A stretch of 64,000 nt of DNA from Aplectana chamaeleonis (GCA_029168955.1 JAPDOI010000420.1:387001-451000); one strand, 5' to 3'. Positions 46,121-58,135 are shown, counted from the first letter of the stretch. Notes: generated by a model not told the origin, from the letters alone. A program made the numbers and translations.

Positions 46121-49100
46121 TTGACTTACTTGACTTAATCGGTTGGCTTTCGCCTGACGCGGTCATTCCGCATCTTCACCGAGGTGTGCCGTCCTAGTAG
46201 TCAGCCGTGTCCATTTTTCACGGTCTTCAGCCACAATTTGAACACATTCCATCCAGCTGTCACTATTCCATTTCCTGCGAAACGAAACATCGCGCCTGAA
46301 CTGCCTTTGATGCCGAGTGACTTTAAATCCTCTTTAACCACATCCGTCCAGAACTTTCGCCTACGCCCAGGTGGCCGTTTCCAGACAGGATTTGGAAGCA
46401 TTTTTAAAGCGTGTTGTACGAGACGATCCGGCGTTCTTCTTAGTATATGCCCGAGCAGTCGAAGTCGACTTTCCATTGCTGCTTGAGATGGCGTTAGGAG
46501 ATGCTGGCACCTCCCTCGTGTCAAGCGTTGATGTACTGCGTCGATTTCCTTGTAAAGGTCTTCGTTATGGCATACACGCGGCCAGAAATATCCAAGCAAA
46601 CGCCTAAAAAGCTTCCTCTCCGTGCAATCCAACCTTTCCATCTGCGTTTTCGGTGCTGCCCACGTCTCCGATCCGTACATCATGATAGGGCGAATAGCGG
46701 ATAGGTAGACGCGCAACTTGACTTCCTTCGCGATGGTGGTAGACCACAAACACTTGGTTAGAGAATTGAATGCAGACGTAGCTTTCGCACATCGTTGTCG
46801 AATATCCGCTGCATAACTACCATCGTTCTTCAGCAAACAGCCCAAATAACAGAAATCGTCCACCAGTTCGATACGTTGTCCGTCCACACAAACTCCAGTT
46901 GAAGGCCTCTGAGAGACCCACATCTGCTTGCATTTGTCGGGACGAAGACGAAGTCCATAGGCTGCGGCATACTTCGAAACGAGGTTCACAATCCTTTGCA
47001 GTTTTGCGTTGTTTTCAGCGAATAACACAATGTCGTCGGCGTACTCCAGGTCGACAAGGGAGCGTCCTGATGGTGTTAGGATCACATCCGCAGGAAACTG
47101 TTCTGCAACTCTACGCATGATGCCATCAACGGCGAAGTTGAAAAGAAAAGGTCCTGCAACGGCTCCTTGCCTTACTCCTGTTTTCACCTCGAAAGCTGAC
47201 GTATGTCCGGCAGGCGTACGAACTGCTGCTGTTTTTCCTTTGTTCATGTCCTCGATTAACCGAACATACTTTTCCGGGACTCCATCTGCTCGCAGAGCAT
47301 TGAGCAATCGATCACGATGAGGAGAGTCGAACGCGGCTTCAAAGTCCGAAAAAGCAAGCTGTAATGGCTTCGAAAACCGCTACCACGATTCAATTACTCT
47401 TATCACGACGAACACTTGGTCGATGGTCGATCTTCCAGGTCGAAAACCGGCTTGCTCATCTCTGGTCGTTCCTTCACGATGTTTGATAAGTCGCTCGAGA
47501 ATGATACGTTCTAAAACCTTGTACATGACACGGAGTAGAGAGATTCCTCTGTAGTTCTTAGGATCCGTGACGGATAGCTTCTTGTGAAGAGGTACGATGA
47601 TCGCATGTCTCCACGAATCGGGTATCCTTTCGCTCATCCATATGGCACGGATGGTGTTGGTCATTTCACGAATCCCAGACGGAGGAAGAGCTTTCAGCAT
47701 TTCAGCAGTGATGTTGTCATCTCCACCTGCCTTTCCATTCTTCATTTTCCGGACACAATCCAAAACTTCAGACTCAGTCGGCGGTTCCTCACTGACATCG
47801 TAATGTGCTCTCTGAACATGCGGGAGCTCAGGTACTGATGGCGCTGGACGATTCAGTAGTGAACTGAAGTAATCCTTCCATATTGGCAGCGTCGCATCAC
47901 CAACTGCAACTCCATTGGTAGTGTTCAAGACAGGAGAACATCTCTTCATCTTCCCGCTATACTGTCGCAGCAACGTGTAGGCTTTCCTCCGGATTCTTCT
48001 CCTCCCAAGCCTTCTCCGAACTCCTTAGCTCTACACGTCCACTCTCGTTCGCGGTCACTTTGAAGCTGCCGACGCAACTTCCTCCTCAGACGCTTCTCCT
48101 CCACGAAGTTTCCTGCAGTTCGGGGAGCACATACTCTGTTGTAGGTAGATGTTGTTTCTTCTGTGACGTAGGCGAACTTCTTCTTAGGCTGTACAACCGG
48201 GAGTGCCTCTTTCGAAGCGTCCTGGATGCATTTGACAAAAGAATCCGCGTCGCAAAGTTTCTTCTTAGTCCGTACTCCGATGTGAATAGAAACGCATTGT
48301 CGGAAATTCCTTCTGCACTCTTCATCTCTGAGACTTGTCATGTCAATCCTCTGGAGAGGCTGAGCCCCTCGCTTCCTCTTATGAATCCTCGCAGTGAAGT
48401 TCAACAGAACAGGACGGTGATCCGAATCGAATGCGACATCCCACACAGCTCTAGATCTTCGAATGTCCGATACTGGAATACTCCTCGTCAGGACATAGTC
48501 AAGCTGTAGTTTCAAAGTTGTCATCTTCCGCTTCCGCTGCTCTTCTGGAGATAGCCGGGTTGGTCCCTGCCACGTAAGCTGATGGCGGCGATGATTCCTC
48601 TTGAATGTCGATGCAATAATCAGACCACTGCGTTCACAAAAGTCGACAAGGCGGTAGCCATTGTCCGATGTTTGCTCCACTGGGTAGAACCATTTACCGA
48701 GTACTTCGGATTCCTGATCAAGTCCCATCTTCGCATTTGCGTCAATCCCCACGACAACAGCATGTTGACAAGGTATCCTGGCCAGCAACGTATTGAGTTC
48801 CTCATAAAACGCATCCTTCGAATTGTCTTCGGCGGTTTCAGTGGGCGCATGAGCACTCACTATCCACAGATTGAATCCTCTGTGATCCCGCAGTCGTACG
48901 AATGCATTCCGACACGACGTTGAGCCGAACTCCTTGACCATACCATTGAAATCCTTCCTTACAGCTATTGCACAGCCTCCCACTCTCCTATCGTCAGCGT
49001 TACCGCAGTAGATGGTGTACTCTCCGACGTTGATGACGGGTCTATCCTTGAGGCGGGTTTCCTGCAAAGCAGCAAACGGTGCATGGAAATAGCTCAGAAG

Positions 49101-49395
49101 TCTGGATAGCGCAGTTTTTGGATATCACTCGACAGCGATCGACAGTCCAGGGTGGCGAAAATGTGACTTGTGGCCAAAGACTCCATGACTCTAGGTACGG
49201 ATCCTGGGTGTTATGGACCAGAGGCCTTAGTGTGCCGGACGGCGACACCTTTATGCAATGTGCGGGATACTTTCGCGATATAGTTGTGCACGCTATATCG
49301 CTCGAACGTTCCCTGTGTACACTCAAACGTCTGCTGGGATCAGCAGAAGCAGGGGCACCAACGAGCAGGTACCAACAGACTTGTATACACACCCC
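46121..49395 (-). mobile_element. RTE-clade non-LTR retrotransposon, nearly full length
   Basis: 3275 bp on the minus strand, bounded by an exact 14-bp target-site duplication. The 3' end, at the low coordinate, carries an AAGTC-type tail (AAGTCAAGTAAGTCAA read on the minus strand), as expected for RTE elements, which end in short simple repeats rather than poly-A. The length fits a complete RTE copy (about 3.2 kb). The single-frame endonuclease plus reverse transcriptase is disabled by one stop and several indels. Confidence 0.9.
46163..49186 (-). pseudogene. RTE polyprotein: APE-type endonuclease plus reverse transcriptase, broken
   Basis: The protein nicks target DNA and copies its RNA in place. 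Read on the minus strand, a likely Met is at 49184-49186. The endonuclease motifs are QETRLKDRP (from 49064), SAHAPTE, GIDANAKMG, QLDYVL and SDHRPVL, which covers the metal-binding and catalytic set. Reverse transcriptase follows with HAIIVPLHKK, NYRGISLL, DEQAGFRPGRST, GVRQGAVAGP and the catalytic YADD (about 47025-47050). A C-terminal region follows with MMYGSETWA. The breaks are an indel near 49110, two small indels at about 47980-48025, an in-frame TAG at 47380-47382, and an indel near 46280-46300. The family stop is at 46163-46165. Between breaks the sequence is well preserved, so the copy is fairly young. Confidence 0.9.
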
Positions 49396-49409
49396 CGATC
49401 TTCGAATAT
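49396..49409. repeat. Target-site duplication of the RTE element (5' side)
   Basis: CGATCTTCGAATAT, identical to 46107-46120. Satellite-like TTCGAATA sequence continues to about 49423. Confidence 0.85.
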
Positions 49410-50544
49410 ATTCGAATAATCTAACACAGCCATTACCGGATCCTACACAGAAATTTTTCGAAGGGCCAGTGCACCAGCACTAGTGTGAGTCAGGGCTGAG
49501 CGTAACTGAAATTTTGAATTGCGCAAATCGTAATTTTCAAATCCTCGTAACTCGTTATTCGTAAGTGATGAGTAATTAGCTCAAACACAGCCTCAAACCT
49601 CATTAAACATGGAAACGCCTCAACTTCCGAGTGATGATATGTGTTTCAAAATAAATCTGTTTTCGACGAGTACTAGAAAAAGTGCTTTCATCCGAGCGAA
49701 ACTCTGGTCCGCAATCGCAGACACCCGCCGCGACACGATGAAAATACTGGTGGGACCATGTATTCCCGGCACGATCAACCTTCGTCCCAGCACGACTTCA
49801 TCGCATTACGTGCTGCAACAGCGTTTGTCCACAATTGCGGGCCGGAATTTTCTTCTGCTAAGGGCAATACTGGTCGAAAGTGTGAATCGTCTTCTATCCA
49901 ACGCTTTTTTTGGTTTTCAGCAAAACTTGGCGGTTTCCAGAGTTGAAACGGAAATTTGATGGAGATCCAGGGTACCGACTGACCATTTATCAGTAGCCAA
50001 AGCTAAAGCCGCGAAAATTGGTAAGGCAGTCGAATCCACGACATATGCGCTAGATCAAAATTAGCACAAGATTTTTCAATAGAGCGGGATTTGTATATTT
50101 TTTCCCAACTTTTGACAAGGTGCTTCTATGGCTGTCAACGATGGCTAATTTGGATTTTGTTCTTTTTTTATCGATTTTTGGAAACGAAATAAAAACGAAT
50201 AGGTGGCAAAATGAGCAATACTCAAAGGGAAGGAGTAAATATCAAATAGCAGCAAGTTTTGCGGCTCATACTCGTTAGGGCAGAAAATGTCGAAGTAACA
50301 AATTCACGAAAAGCGAAAAAAAGCTAGGAATCACGCCTAATCCAGAAATTCCGCGAACACTACATATCCCCAACTCAGACAGTAACACTGATGGAATTGC
50401 TGGCGCGTGGCGGGCCAAACAACTCCCATCTCGCTATACGACCGCTATCGTTCTAGGAGAAAGCGCGTAATTCCGAATGTATCGCGCCTCTTCACTGTGG
50501 AAACCCAGCGAAGACGCGACGCGACGTAGCGTGATCGAGATGTA
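49410..50544. other. No gene; family L relative at about 49707-49850
   Basis: GGTCCGCAATCGC and its approximate complement GACAAACGC...CACAATTGCGGGCC face each other, resembling the arms of family L. The rest is anonymous. Confidence 0.4.
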
Positions 50545-50818
50545 AGGGGTCTGCAGAGTTGCAGAGACCAGCGAGTGGTCGCCGAGCGTCAGCCTTGACG
50601 CGGCGACAGAAATGTTTCGAAACATTATCGTCGCGGCGTCGGTTGCCGCTCGCTGGCAGTGCTGTACGGCCGTCGCGGCGTCAAAACACTCTGCGGTGCC
50701 CCCTCGTCGCCCTTCAGTCCGCGTCGGTCGCCATCGTCGCCGAATGTAATCGATATTACATCACCCAGTGTTGTTCGTCGCTGCGAGCAACGCCGCTACT
50801 TCAACTCTGCAGACCCCT
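50545..50818 (+). mobile_element. Small TIR element family K, copy 2
   Basis: 274 bp with ends AGGGGTCTGCAGAGTTG and CAACTCTGCAGACCCCT. It is flanked by GTA on both sides (or TA). The interior is G+C-rich with GTCGCGGCGTC and GTCGCCATCGTCGC. A diverged inverted copy is at 4255-4511. Confidence 0.75.
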
Positions 50819-51036
50819 GTAGACTGATTATAACATCGCGTCGCGACGCGAATGAACTCTGAACGGGGTCTAACGAAACGCCCGCTCGTGACGCTCTGGC
50901 GTTGTATGAATAGAACCGCCGTGGGTGGCATCAGGCAGCTGCAAGTGTAGAAACGATGCTTATCGATTTTGCGTGCCACCACTCATGAACCCTGCCTGAG
51001 CGGAATATTGGAAATATTGAGCAGTTCAAAAGCTTT

Positions 51037-51142
51037 CGATGCCATTCTTAAAAACTGCCTCTTCAAAGTAGTAGCGTCGCAAAACTCTTCGATGCCAGTC
51101 TTAAAAACTGCCTCTTCAAAGCAGTAGCGTCGCAGAACTCTG
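51037..51142. repeat. 53-bp tandem duplication
   Basis: Two copies of a 53-bp unit starting CGATGCCA and containing AAAAACTGCCTCTTCAAAG, differing at a few positions. Confidence 0.8.
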
Positions 51143-51166
51143 AATTCGGTTGGCTCGTAGTTAAAT

Positions 51167-51418
51167 TAATTCATTTATTCGAAATAATTCGATTTTCGAT
51201 ATTCATTCATTCGAAATAGAGAATCGAATATATTCATTCATTCGTTCATTCGAAAAATTCAAAGTCGAATATATTCATTCATTCGTTTATTCGAAAAATT
51301 CAAAGTCGAATATATTCATTCATTCGTTTATTCGAAAAATTTGAAGTCGAATTTATTCATTCATTCATTTATTCGAAAATGTTGAAGTCGAATATATTCA
51401 TTCATTCATTCATTCGGT
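51167..51418. repeat. 41-bp satellite rich in ATTCATTCG (array 2)
   Basis: About five units of TTCATTCATTCGTTTATTCG plus AAAAATTCAAAGTCGAATATA. The period is 41 bp, the same as array 1 at 45868-46106, though the sequence differs. Confidence 0.85.
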
Positions 51419-51532
51419 CCGTTTAGTCAAAAAGCACAACTATAGTAAATTGGTACCAGACCTGTCTGGGAGGATGAGAACACTGTCTTGAAAATCGTTG
51501 GTCCCGCAAGTCATCCAGTGAGCCGACAGTTC

Positions 51533-51890
51533 GCGTTTAGGCGCTAATCATGCTCCTCAGCGTCAGTGCGTCACGCGCTTTACCCGCGGACGGGAAGTTG
51601 GAGTATGAATGGCCAGTCGCCACGTCCGCGCGGCATGCGCTTGAGCCGGCTCCGCCTTGGCGGCGACGGCCGTAGCGACTTTATCATTATTTTCGTTATA
51701 AATCCACTTTCAATTTCATTCCGTTCCTTCGTAATTAATTAATTCCAGTAATTTCCTCTGCTACCAAGATGATAAACCCGTTTACAGATGTTGCTTGTTT
51801 GGTATACTTAACATCCGCTTTAATTCGCTCCGCCATGATGTCGCCGCTCGAGTATTCATAGTCTAAGCAAGCGCGTGGGGACTATAAAAG
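51533..51890. mobile_element. G+C-rich foldback family N, truncated copy
   Basis: The left arm with TTAGGCGCTAATCATGCTC and GAGTATGAATGGCC, and the right arm with GGCGGAGC-like and GAGTATTCATAGTC segments, correspond to the arms of 59193-59622. The right arm is shortened. Confidence 0.55.
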
Positions 51891-53148
51891 TATACATGGC
51901 ATGAAACATTTAGCGGTGGTGACGTCAACACGATCGCTAAAGGTGATCAAATTTGAAAAAACCAAAATTTCAAGTATCCGACAAATATGAGAAGCATAAT
52001 TTTTGAATAAAAGCTAGTGAATCACCGTACGGCATTGAGTTGATTTCTACGCGTGCCGGTGCGGAGCGGAGGTAAGAGACAGTGAGAGAGTGCATGACAA
52101 ACGGAGGGAGCAGCATCGCTGGCGCCGTTCGTGTCATGAGTCGTGAAAATTATGGTTTTATACAGATGATATATTGGTGAGTCCAATTTCGTCGTTAATC
52201 AATAGAAAATAAATTTAACTATCATTAATTAATTCTGTTAATGTTTATGGCTTCAGGTACGCAGGCTTTATTTTACAGGTGGATATGTATGCATAACTGA
52301 AAAAATGGCGTGTCCCCAAAAAAAAATCCGTTTCAGCTTGTTCTTCACGCCTTCGTTAAAGAAAAGATTCCGGCTTACAAGTAAAGAGAATGGCGGCGGA
52401 GCAGAATAACTAGTAAAGATCGCAGTGTATTCAGCCGATACTTACACAGTGAAGTTCGTCTACCACAGTGGCGATCTGGCAGGTATGATAAGGCGACATC
52501 GAATCGTCAATCATCGTCGAACACGATCAGATAATCTCAGAATGCATAAATAGTCGCCATTTTTGTTGTTTTGTTGGCAGTTGTGTGGGAACTCTGCTCG
52601 GACAATGATGACGACGAGGAAGACGACAATGATGATGAGGCGAATGGGTGGTAGGGATTGAAGCCAATACCATGAGTCACACAGCGTAGTGGTCCTTCGT
52701 TCAGAACGGCCTCCTGCTCGCCTGCGCGATTTCGTGCCGGAAACGCGCGGCGCCTTCTCTCATTAACAAAGCGACACCGCGAGAGCACCAACTAAACAGA
52801 CAGACCACATTTCGTCCAACATCCGAATCACGGTGGCGTCATTCACTAATCGAGTTCAACGAGCACCACAAAATGTAATTCTTTCCTCGTTTCAATCGAA
52901 TTCCATGTTGCACGTTTCCATGAGTGCAGAATGAATGACATTCGCAACATTGTTTATCTACGGCTCCCTTCATAGTTGACCAAAATCCTACTGTATCCCA
53001 ACTTACAAATAGACTCTCACGTATTCTGCACGGTCACTACAATCATCCACAGCCTGCCCTAACAATCAAAACCATTTTCGCGTAGTGCAAAGTGAGGGAC
53101 ATTGAGTACTCCGCGAGGATGCTTTAGCTACAAGTCGTAAAAATTGTG
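51891..53148. other. No supported gene
   Basis: A GATGACGAC-rich stretch at 52604-52650 follows a TTGGCAG acceptor and could encode an acidic C-terminal tail ending at TAG, but with no other exon visible. Positions 52060-52130 resemble the repeat at 14104-14165. The rest is anonymous. Confidence 0.35.
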
Positions 53149-53403
53149 AGTGACTCCACCCTGCATACAAGCCCGTAAACGTGGTGGATATATGTAACTA
53201 CGGAAATGAAATGGCGTAGCCCAGAACACAACGCCTACGCATTCTGAAGTGTCAAAAACGACCCACAAGGCCGCTACACGAGTTAGAAGTCGGCCCCACC
53301 CTGTATTTCTCCGCCCCCTGTATTTGCCGTCTCCCAAAACAGGGGTGCTGGGGTACTGCAGCCGTCGGCGACGTTTGTGGGTGGTACAATCAGTACAATT
53401 CAA
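53149..53403 (+). mobile_element. MITE family A, copy 2: left half
   Basis: Begins with a degraded terminus CCCTGCATACAAGCCCGTAA and follows the family A sequence through GTGTCAAAAACGACCCACAA and CACCCTGTATTT to about the element's midpoint. The matching other half lies at 54484-54715. Confidence 0.6.
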
Positions 53404-53638
53404 TTTCAATTCAATTCTATTGACGTAGGCATACACCCAAAGCAAGACAACGCTTCAAATGTCAAACAGTCGAACAACAATGCTGATTATGCCTCACAGA
53501 GGACGAAATAAAGAGGAAAAATTTAAAAAAAGGTAAAGCACATCAGATAGCCCTCGATTCCTACACAAAAGCCACCCTTTTTCCTGATTAGTTCGGGAGA
53601 AGCATGTTCAGACAAGGCTTCATTCAGAAGTCTAATAA

Positions 53639-54113
53639 AGGCAGTGTTCACGATGATTTTCTTCAACGAGTTTCTCACATGCTTTGGCCTCCAAGTGTTA
53701 CCAAACTTACGAAGAAACGGCGAGAAACGCATTAAAACGTCGTATTTTAGTTGCATTATTCCACAACATGGAATAGTTATCCTGTTGGGTGAACATGTTC
53801 ATGTCGGTTGTCACCGGTGGGAAATTCGGTCAGTCGAAAATAGAAGAATAGTTTCTGCAAAACAGGATTAGTTAAGGCCCCAGGGAAATAACGGAGCAAG
53901 AGAGAGTAGAGAATGGCAAAGGACGGGTCCACAAAAGATTTCGTTGTCACAGCAAACACTCCCTGTGATACATAAGAGGCGGGGTGATTTTCAAGGGTTT
54001 CGCGTACTTCTGGCGCGTTTTCCCCATTTTCTATGTCATTTTAGTTCTACCCGGGGGCCACTTAATCATATAGCAAGTAATTTCAAAATCAAAGGTCATC
54101 GTCAACACTGCCT
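53639..54113. mobile_element. MITE family H (475 bp)
   Basis: Ends AGGCAGTGTTCACGATGA and TCATCGTCAACACTGCCT. The right flank is TTAA (54114-54117) and the left is ATAA. The interior is unlike families A to D. Confidence 0.7.
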
Positions 54114-54483
54114 TTAAGTAGACGGATAGTCCTAGCTAAAGAAAAAAATCGCTTTGACCTGTGTTCTTCTCACCTGAACCTTGATTTTGTATCGACTATC
54201 TCTAGTACTGGTTCGTGTCAAAGGGAAAAAGAAACCGGGTTAAGAGGACTACTAAACGAAATAATTTTGAACCCTTTGACAATATCATTTTTCCTTCTCC
54301 TACTCAACAAACTGGGTAGCTCATAAATGCGGCGGCGAGAAACACCGTTTGGTATAAATTGGTAGCCCAACCCCGATCAGAGCATGGAAAGTTTACTAGT
54401 GAAATTGTTCCGGACTTTTTCAATGAGAGCAATGTCCTTTTTCTTGTAGGGAGAGAAAAAGCAGTACCAAATTCCACCATAGG

Positions 54484-54715
54484 ACGTACATAGCTAAAGT
54501 ACAAGACGTATACCACATACATCGAAGACGGTAGGAATGGCCCAGCACCCCAGTTTTGGAGGAGGACGGCCAATACAGGGTTTGAAAAAATACGGGGCGG
54601 GGTCAACTTCTTACTTTTTTGTAGCAGCATTGCGGATCGTTTTTGATGCTCCAAAGTGCTAAGGTGTTGTGCTCTGTGCCATGCCATTCTATTTCTGTAG
54701 TTACCTCAACCACAC
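54484..54715 (+). mobile_element. MITE family A, copy 2: right half, cut before its terminus
   Basis: Follows family A from the midpoint (GACGGTAGGAATGGCCCAGC) to CTCAACCACAC. Sequence then jumps at TTAA into a fresh family A element. The missing last 17 bp reappear at 56182-56198. Confidence 0.65.
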
Positions 54716-54719
54716 TTAA

Positions 54720-55182
54720 AGGCAGCATACACGCTCGTAAAGGTGATGGAGATAACTACGGGAATAGAATGGTATGGCCCAGATTACAACGCTTACGCAT
54801 TTTGAAGTGTCAAAAACGACCCACAATGCCGCTACATGATTTAGAAGTTGGCCCCGCCCTGTATTTTCACCCCCCCCCGATTTGCCTTTTTCCTGCAACG
54901 CAAGGTTGCTGGGTAATTTTCACCGTCGGTACTGCTGGTAGATTGCCTAACAAGTGAACCATACACGTCACTGACAGCGAAGATGACCCATCAACCCTGC
55001 GTTGGAGGAAAAGGGAAAATACAGGGGGCGTGAAAATACAGGGCGGGGCCAACTTCTAACTCATGTAGCGGCGTTGTGGGTCATTTTTGTCACTTCAAAA
55101 TGCGTAGGCATTATGTTGTAGGCCATACGGCTCGATCCACATTGTTATCCCAACCACGTTTACGAGCGTGCATGCTGCCTTT
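54720..55182 (+). mobile_element. MITE family A, copy 3
   Basis: 463 bp with ends AGGCAGCATACACGCTCGT and ACGAGCGTGCATGCTGCCT. TTAA lies on both sides (54716-54719 and 55183-55186), the second shared with the next element. Confidence 0.85.
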
Positions 55183-55186
55183 AAAG

Positions 55187-55622
55187 GCAGGGCCTACGAT
55201 AAATTTCGTCCTCGGTTTTTGGCTGGAAATCAAAAGTTCAGGGTCTCATTGGAGCAGTGGGGTCGAAAGAACGAACGAAAACGAGCCCTAAAGAGCTTCA
55301 TACGGCTCCGCGGTCCGCTCGCGCTAGCCCCTCCGCTCGCGGTCGAGTTTTCCAAGGAACAGTTTGGTCCGCTTCTTAATTAGCATTGGAGGGCGAGAGC
55401 GGCTGAGTTTTAGCATTGGGGCGAGTCTGCACACGCTGTCTATTTCAGGTCCATACCCGCGCAACTCATCCACCGTTGAAATGTGGCTTTCAAGAAGAAG
55501 AGCTAATTTTAAATGTTTCGCAGCATTTTTCATGATTCTTTCTTCACTGATGAAACAGTCAGACTCTAAACCTTCGTTTTCTGGTGGGAACTCGAAAACG
55601 ATTTTTTTGGTGGACACTGCCT
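55187..55622 (+). mobile_element. MITE family C, copy 2
   Basis: 436 bp with ends AGGCAGGGCCTACGATAAA and TTGGTGGACACTGCCT. It shares a single TTAA with each neighbour. Similar to 18060-18496 along its length. Confidence 0.8.
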
Positions 55623-55626
55623 TTAA

Positions 55627-56177
55627 AGGCAGTGGTCACGATGAAAAACGTTATCGAAAAAAACTACAAAAATCAGCTTAGATAAAAAAAAACAGCTGAA
55701 ATCAACGAAGGTAACGAGGCGAAAAAGGGGCTAGGATTAGGGTATCTAGGGCCCAAAGAAGCCAGTTCGTGCACACGTGCACAGCGCCGACCAAAAAGGT
55801 CGCAGTCTCATGCCGAGCAGTCAAAAATCATCGACATTCAGAGGAAGAAATAAATGCAAATTTACCTAATAAAAACAGTTGAGCAATGAAAGAAAGCACT
55901 CCAGTCAATGTTTTTGACTAGATACACACATAAATTCGAAGGTTCATTGATTGACATTCAATTTCAAGCTAGCTGATGTTCTTGATATAAGAGGTCATCG
56001 ATGCCGATGATGTGGATTGGGCCCGGCCACCATCAAAAGACAAGAAAGTTCAGGCTTTAAATTTGGCCCAAAACAGTGGTTTTTTCGCGATTTTTCCTAA
56101 AGCGCCTACTACTCGAGACCCAGAAGAGGGTCTAGAGAGAAAAAGAAGACAAGCATATTTGATCGCGACCACTGCCT
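55627..56177 (+). mobile_element. MITE family B, copy 4
   Basis: 551 bp with ends AGGCAGTGGTCACGATGAAA and TTGATCGCGACCACTGCCT. It shares TTAA 55623-55626 with family C; the right TTAA is 56178-56181. Confidence 0.85.
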
Positions 56178-56181
56178 TTAA

Positions 56182-56198
56182 GAGTGTGTATGCTGCCT
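56182..56198 (+). mobile_element. Orphan terminus of MITE family A, copy 2
   Basis: GAGTGTGTATGCTGCCT is the last 17 bp of family A, followed by TTGA. It is separated from its body by the inserted A-C-B chain. Confidence 0.6.
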
Positions 56199-56601
56199 TG
56201 AAAAATTACAAAAAAAATCAGTAGATTACAGTAGTAGAAGAACGTTGTACCTAATGCGATTTACCGTGCAAGTGTGCAAAATCGAAAGGGCACTCCTTAT
56301 TCGGCTTCAGCTCCCCAAATTACACGTCTGGACGAGGTTTGTGTGAGAGAAAAAAGATTCGAGGCGTCTGCGCTCTCAGAAATGACATTGACTCTCCTCT
56401 CTTCCCTAGTTTCATTCATCAGTCCATGAGAAAAGGAATGAATCTTGCAGATAACTCAAAAAAAAATTTCTTACAGAGTTGGAATTGGTTTGAGTAACGC
56501 AATAAGTTATCCGAAAAAAAAGGTCAGGTTGGAATTTACGACACGAAAATCATGATATAGACATGGTCTGAGCTCAGTCGACTTTCACACAAGGTGCTTA
56601 A
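56199..56601. other. No gene recognised
   Basis: Anonymous spacer between MITEs. Confidence 0.45.
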
Positions 56602-57149
56602 AGGCAGTGGTCACGATGAAAAACGTTATCGAAAAAACTACAAAAATCAGCTTAGATCAAAAACAGCTGAAAAACTATGAAGGTAGCGCGGTGAAAAACG
56701 GTCTACAAATAGAGTTTCTAGGGCCCAAAGAAGCTAGTTCGTGCACACGTGCACAGCGATGACGAAACAGATCGCAGTCTCATGCCGAGCAGTCAAAAAT
56801 CATCGACATTCAGAGGACGAAATAAATGCAAATCTAACGAATAAAAACAGTTGAATAATGGAAGCATTACTTCAGTCAATGTTTTTGACTAGATGTGTAC
56901 ATAAATTCGAAGGTTCATTGATTGACATTCAATTTCAAGCTAGCTGATGTTCTTGATATAAGAGGTCATCGATGCCGATGATGTGGAGAGGGCTCGTCCA
57001 CCATCAAAAGGCAAGAAAGTTCAGGTTTCAAATTCGGCCCAAAACAGTGGTTTTTTCGCGATTTTTTCTTATAGGTCCTAATACTCGAGACCCAGGAAAG
57101 GATTTGGAGAGAAAAAGACGACAAGCATATTTGATCGCGACCACTGCCT
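56602..57149 (+). mobile_element. MITE family B, copy 5
   Basis: 548 bp with the same ends as copy 4, flanked by TTAA at 56598-56601 and 57150-57153. Very similar to copy 4, so the two are probably recent relatives. Confidence 0.85.
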
Positions 57150-58135
57150 TTAACCATGGTGCGTCGTGGATCACAGGTCAGGTTGTTTACCCGTAGAGAA
57201 TTTATTCGGATGACAAGTTCACTCGAGACGCCAACTTTTGGGATCAACAAGACATGGTCTGTGTCATCCAAGTAGGAAGCCGCGACGCTGCTTGGTGGGA
57301 AAATTTGCGCGCGGGAGAACGAAGAGAAGATGAATATTGATAGGATGATTTCGCGCCCAAGGGCTGAGCGCGGTCTCCTTATTGCATGACACGGCAATAC
57401 CAGGACTTGGGTAAACGAAAGTCTTCTGAATACAAGGCATAGAAGAGTACATATTTACCGAGTGTGTACGAGCTTTATGAGAAAAAACTCTCGTAAACAG
57501 AAATCTCTTAATACAACTACTGCTCTTCAAATAGTTTCCGATAGAAAACGTGCAAGTCGGAACACAATCTTCCAAAAACTACAGAAACACACAAAGCATG
57601 GCCACTCTTTCGCACTCTGATGGCTTTTTTGGAAAACAAAACATTTTCAATTGGCTTCGATTATCGCACTAATGGCACCGATACCTCACGTGACAGCTAT
57701 AGGGTGTGCAATATTGGAGCCAAGAAATAAACACAGCAATACGAGATTGCACTCAGCAAACCTCAGAAAATCTCGATGGCTGGAAAAATTATCACAGACA
57801 CTATGGACGCTGAAAATCACTTTGGGGCTCTGTGCTCAGTGAAAAAAAAAACGAGACTGACTGATATCATTTACAAAGTTTTTGGTCTGAAAAGTAATGG
57901 CTGTGAGGTCAAAAAGGCGAAAAGTCGTTCGTCAGAGACCTAGCATAAGGAATAAAATGTCATGCGTGCCTGAAAACGAAATGCGCGAAAAGAGAGGAAA
58001 CGGAGTTGGCATGATAGGACACTTGTTTCCCCTTTCTATCCATTTTTCATAGATAGAATATTCAGATTTTGTTCGAGCTTGAAACAAATTTCACGAACGA
58101 ATTCGATGCAACGGATTGAGAAAGATGAGAGTTTG
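57150..58135. other. No gene recognised
   Basis: Anonymous sequence; open frames lack domains. Confidence 0.4.
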
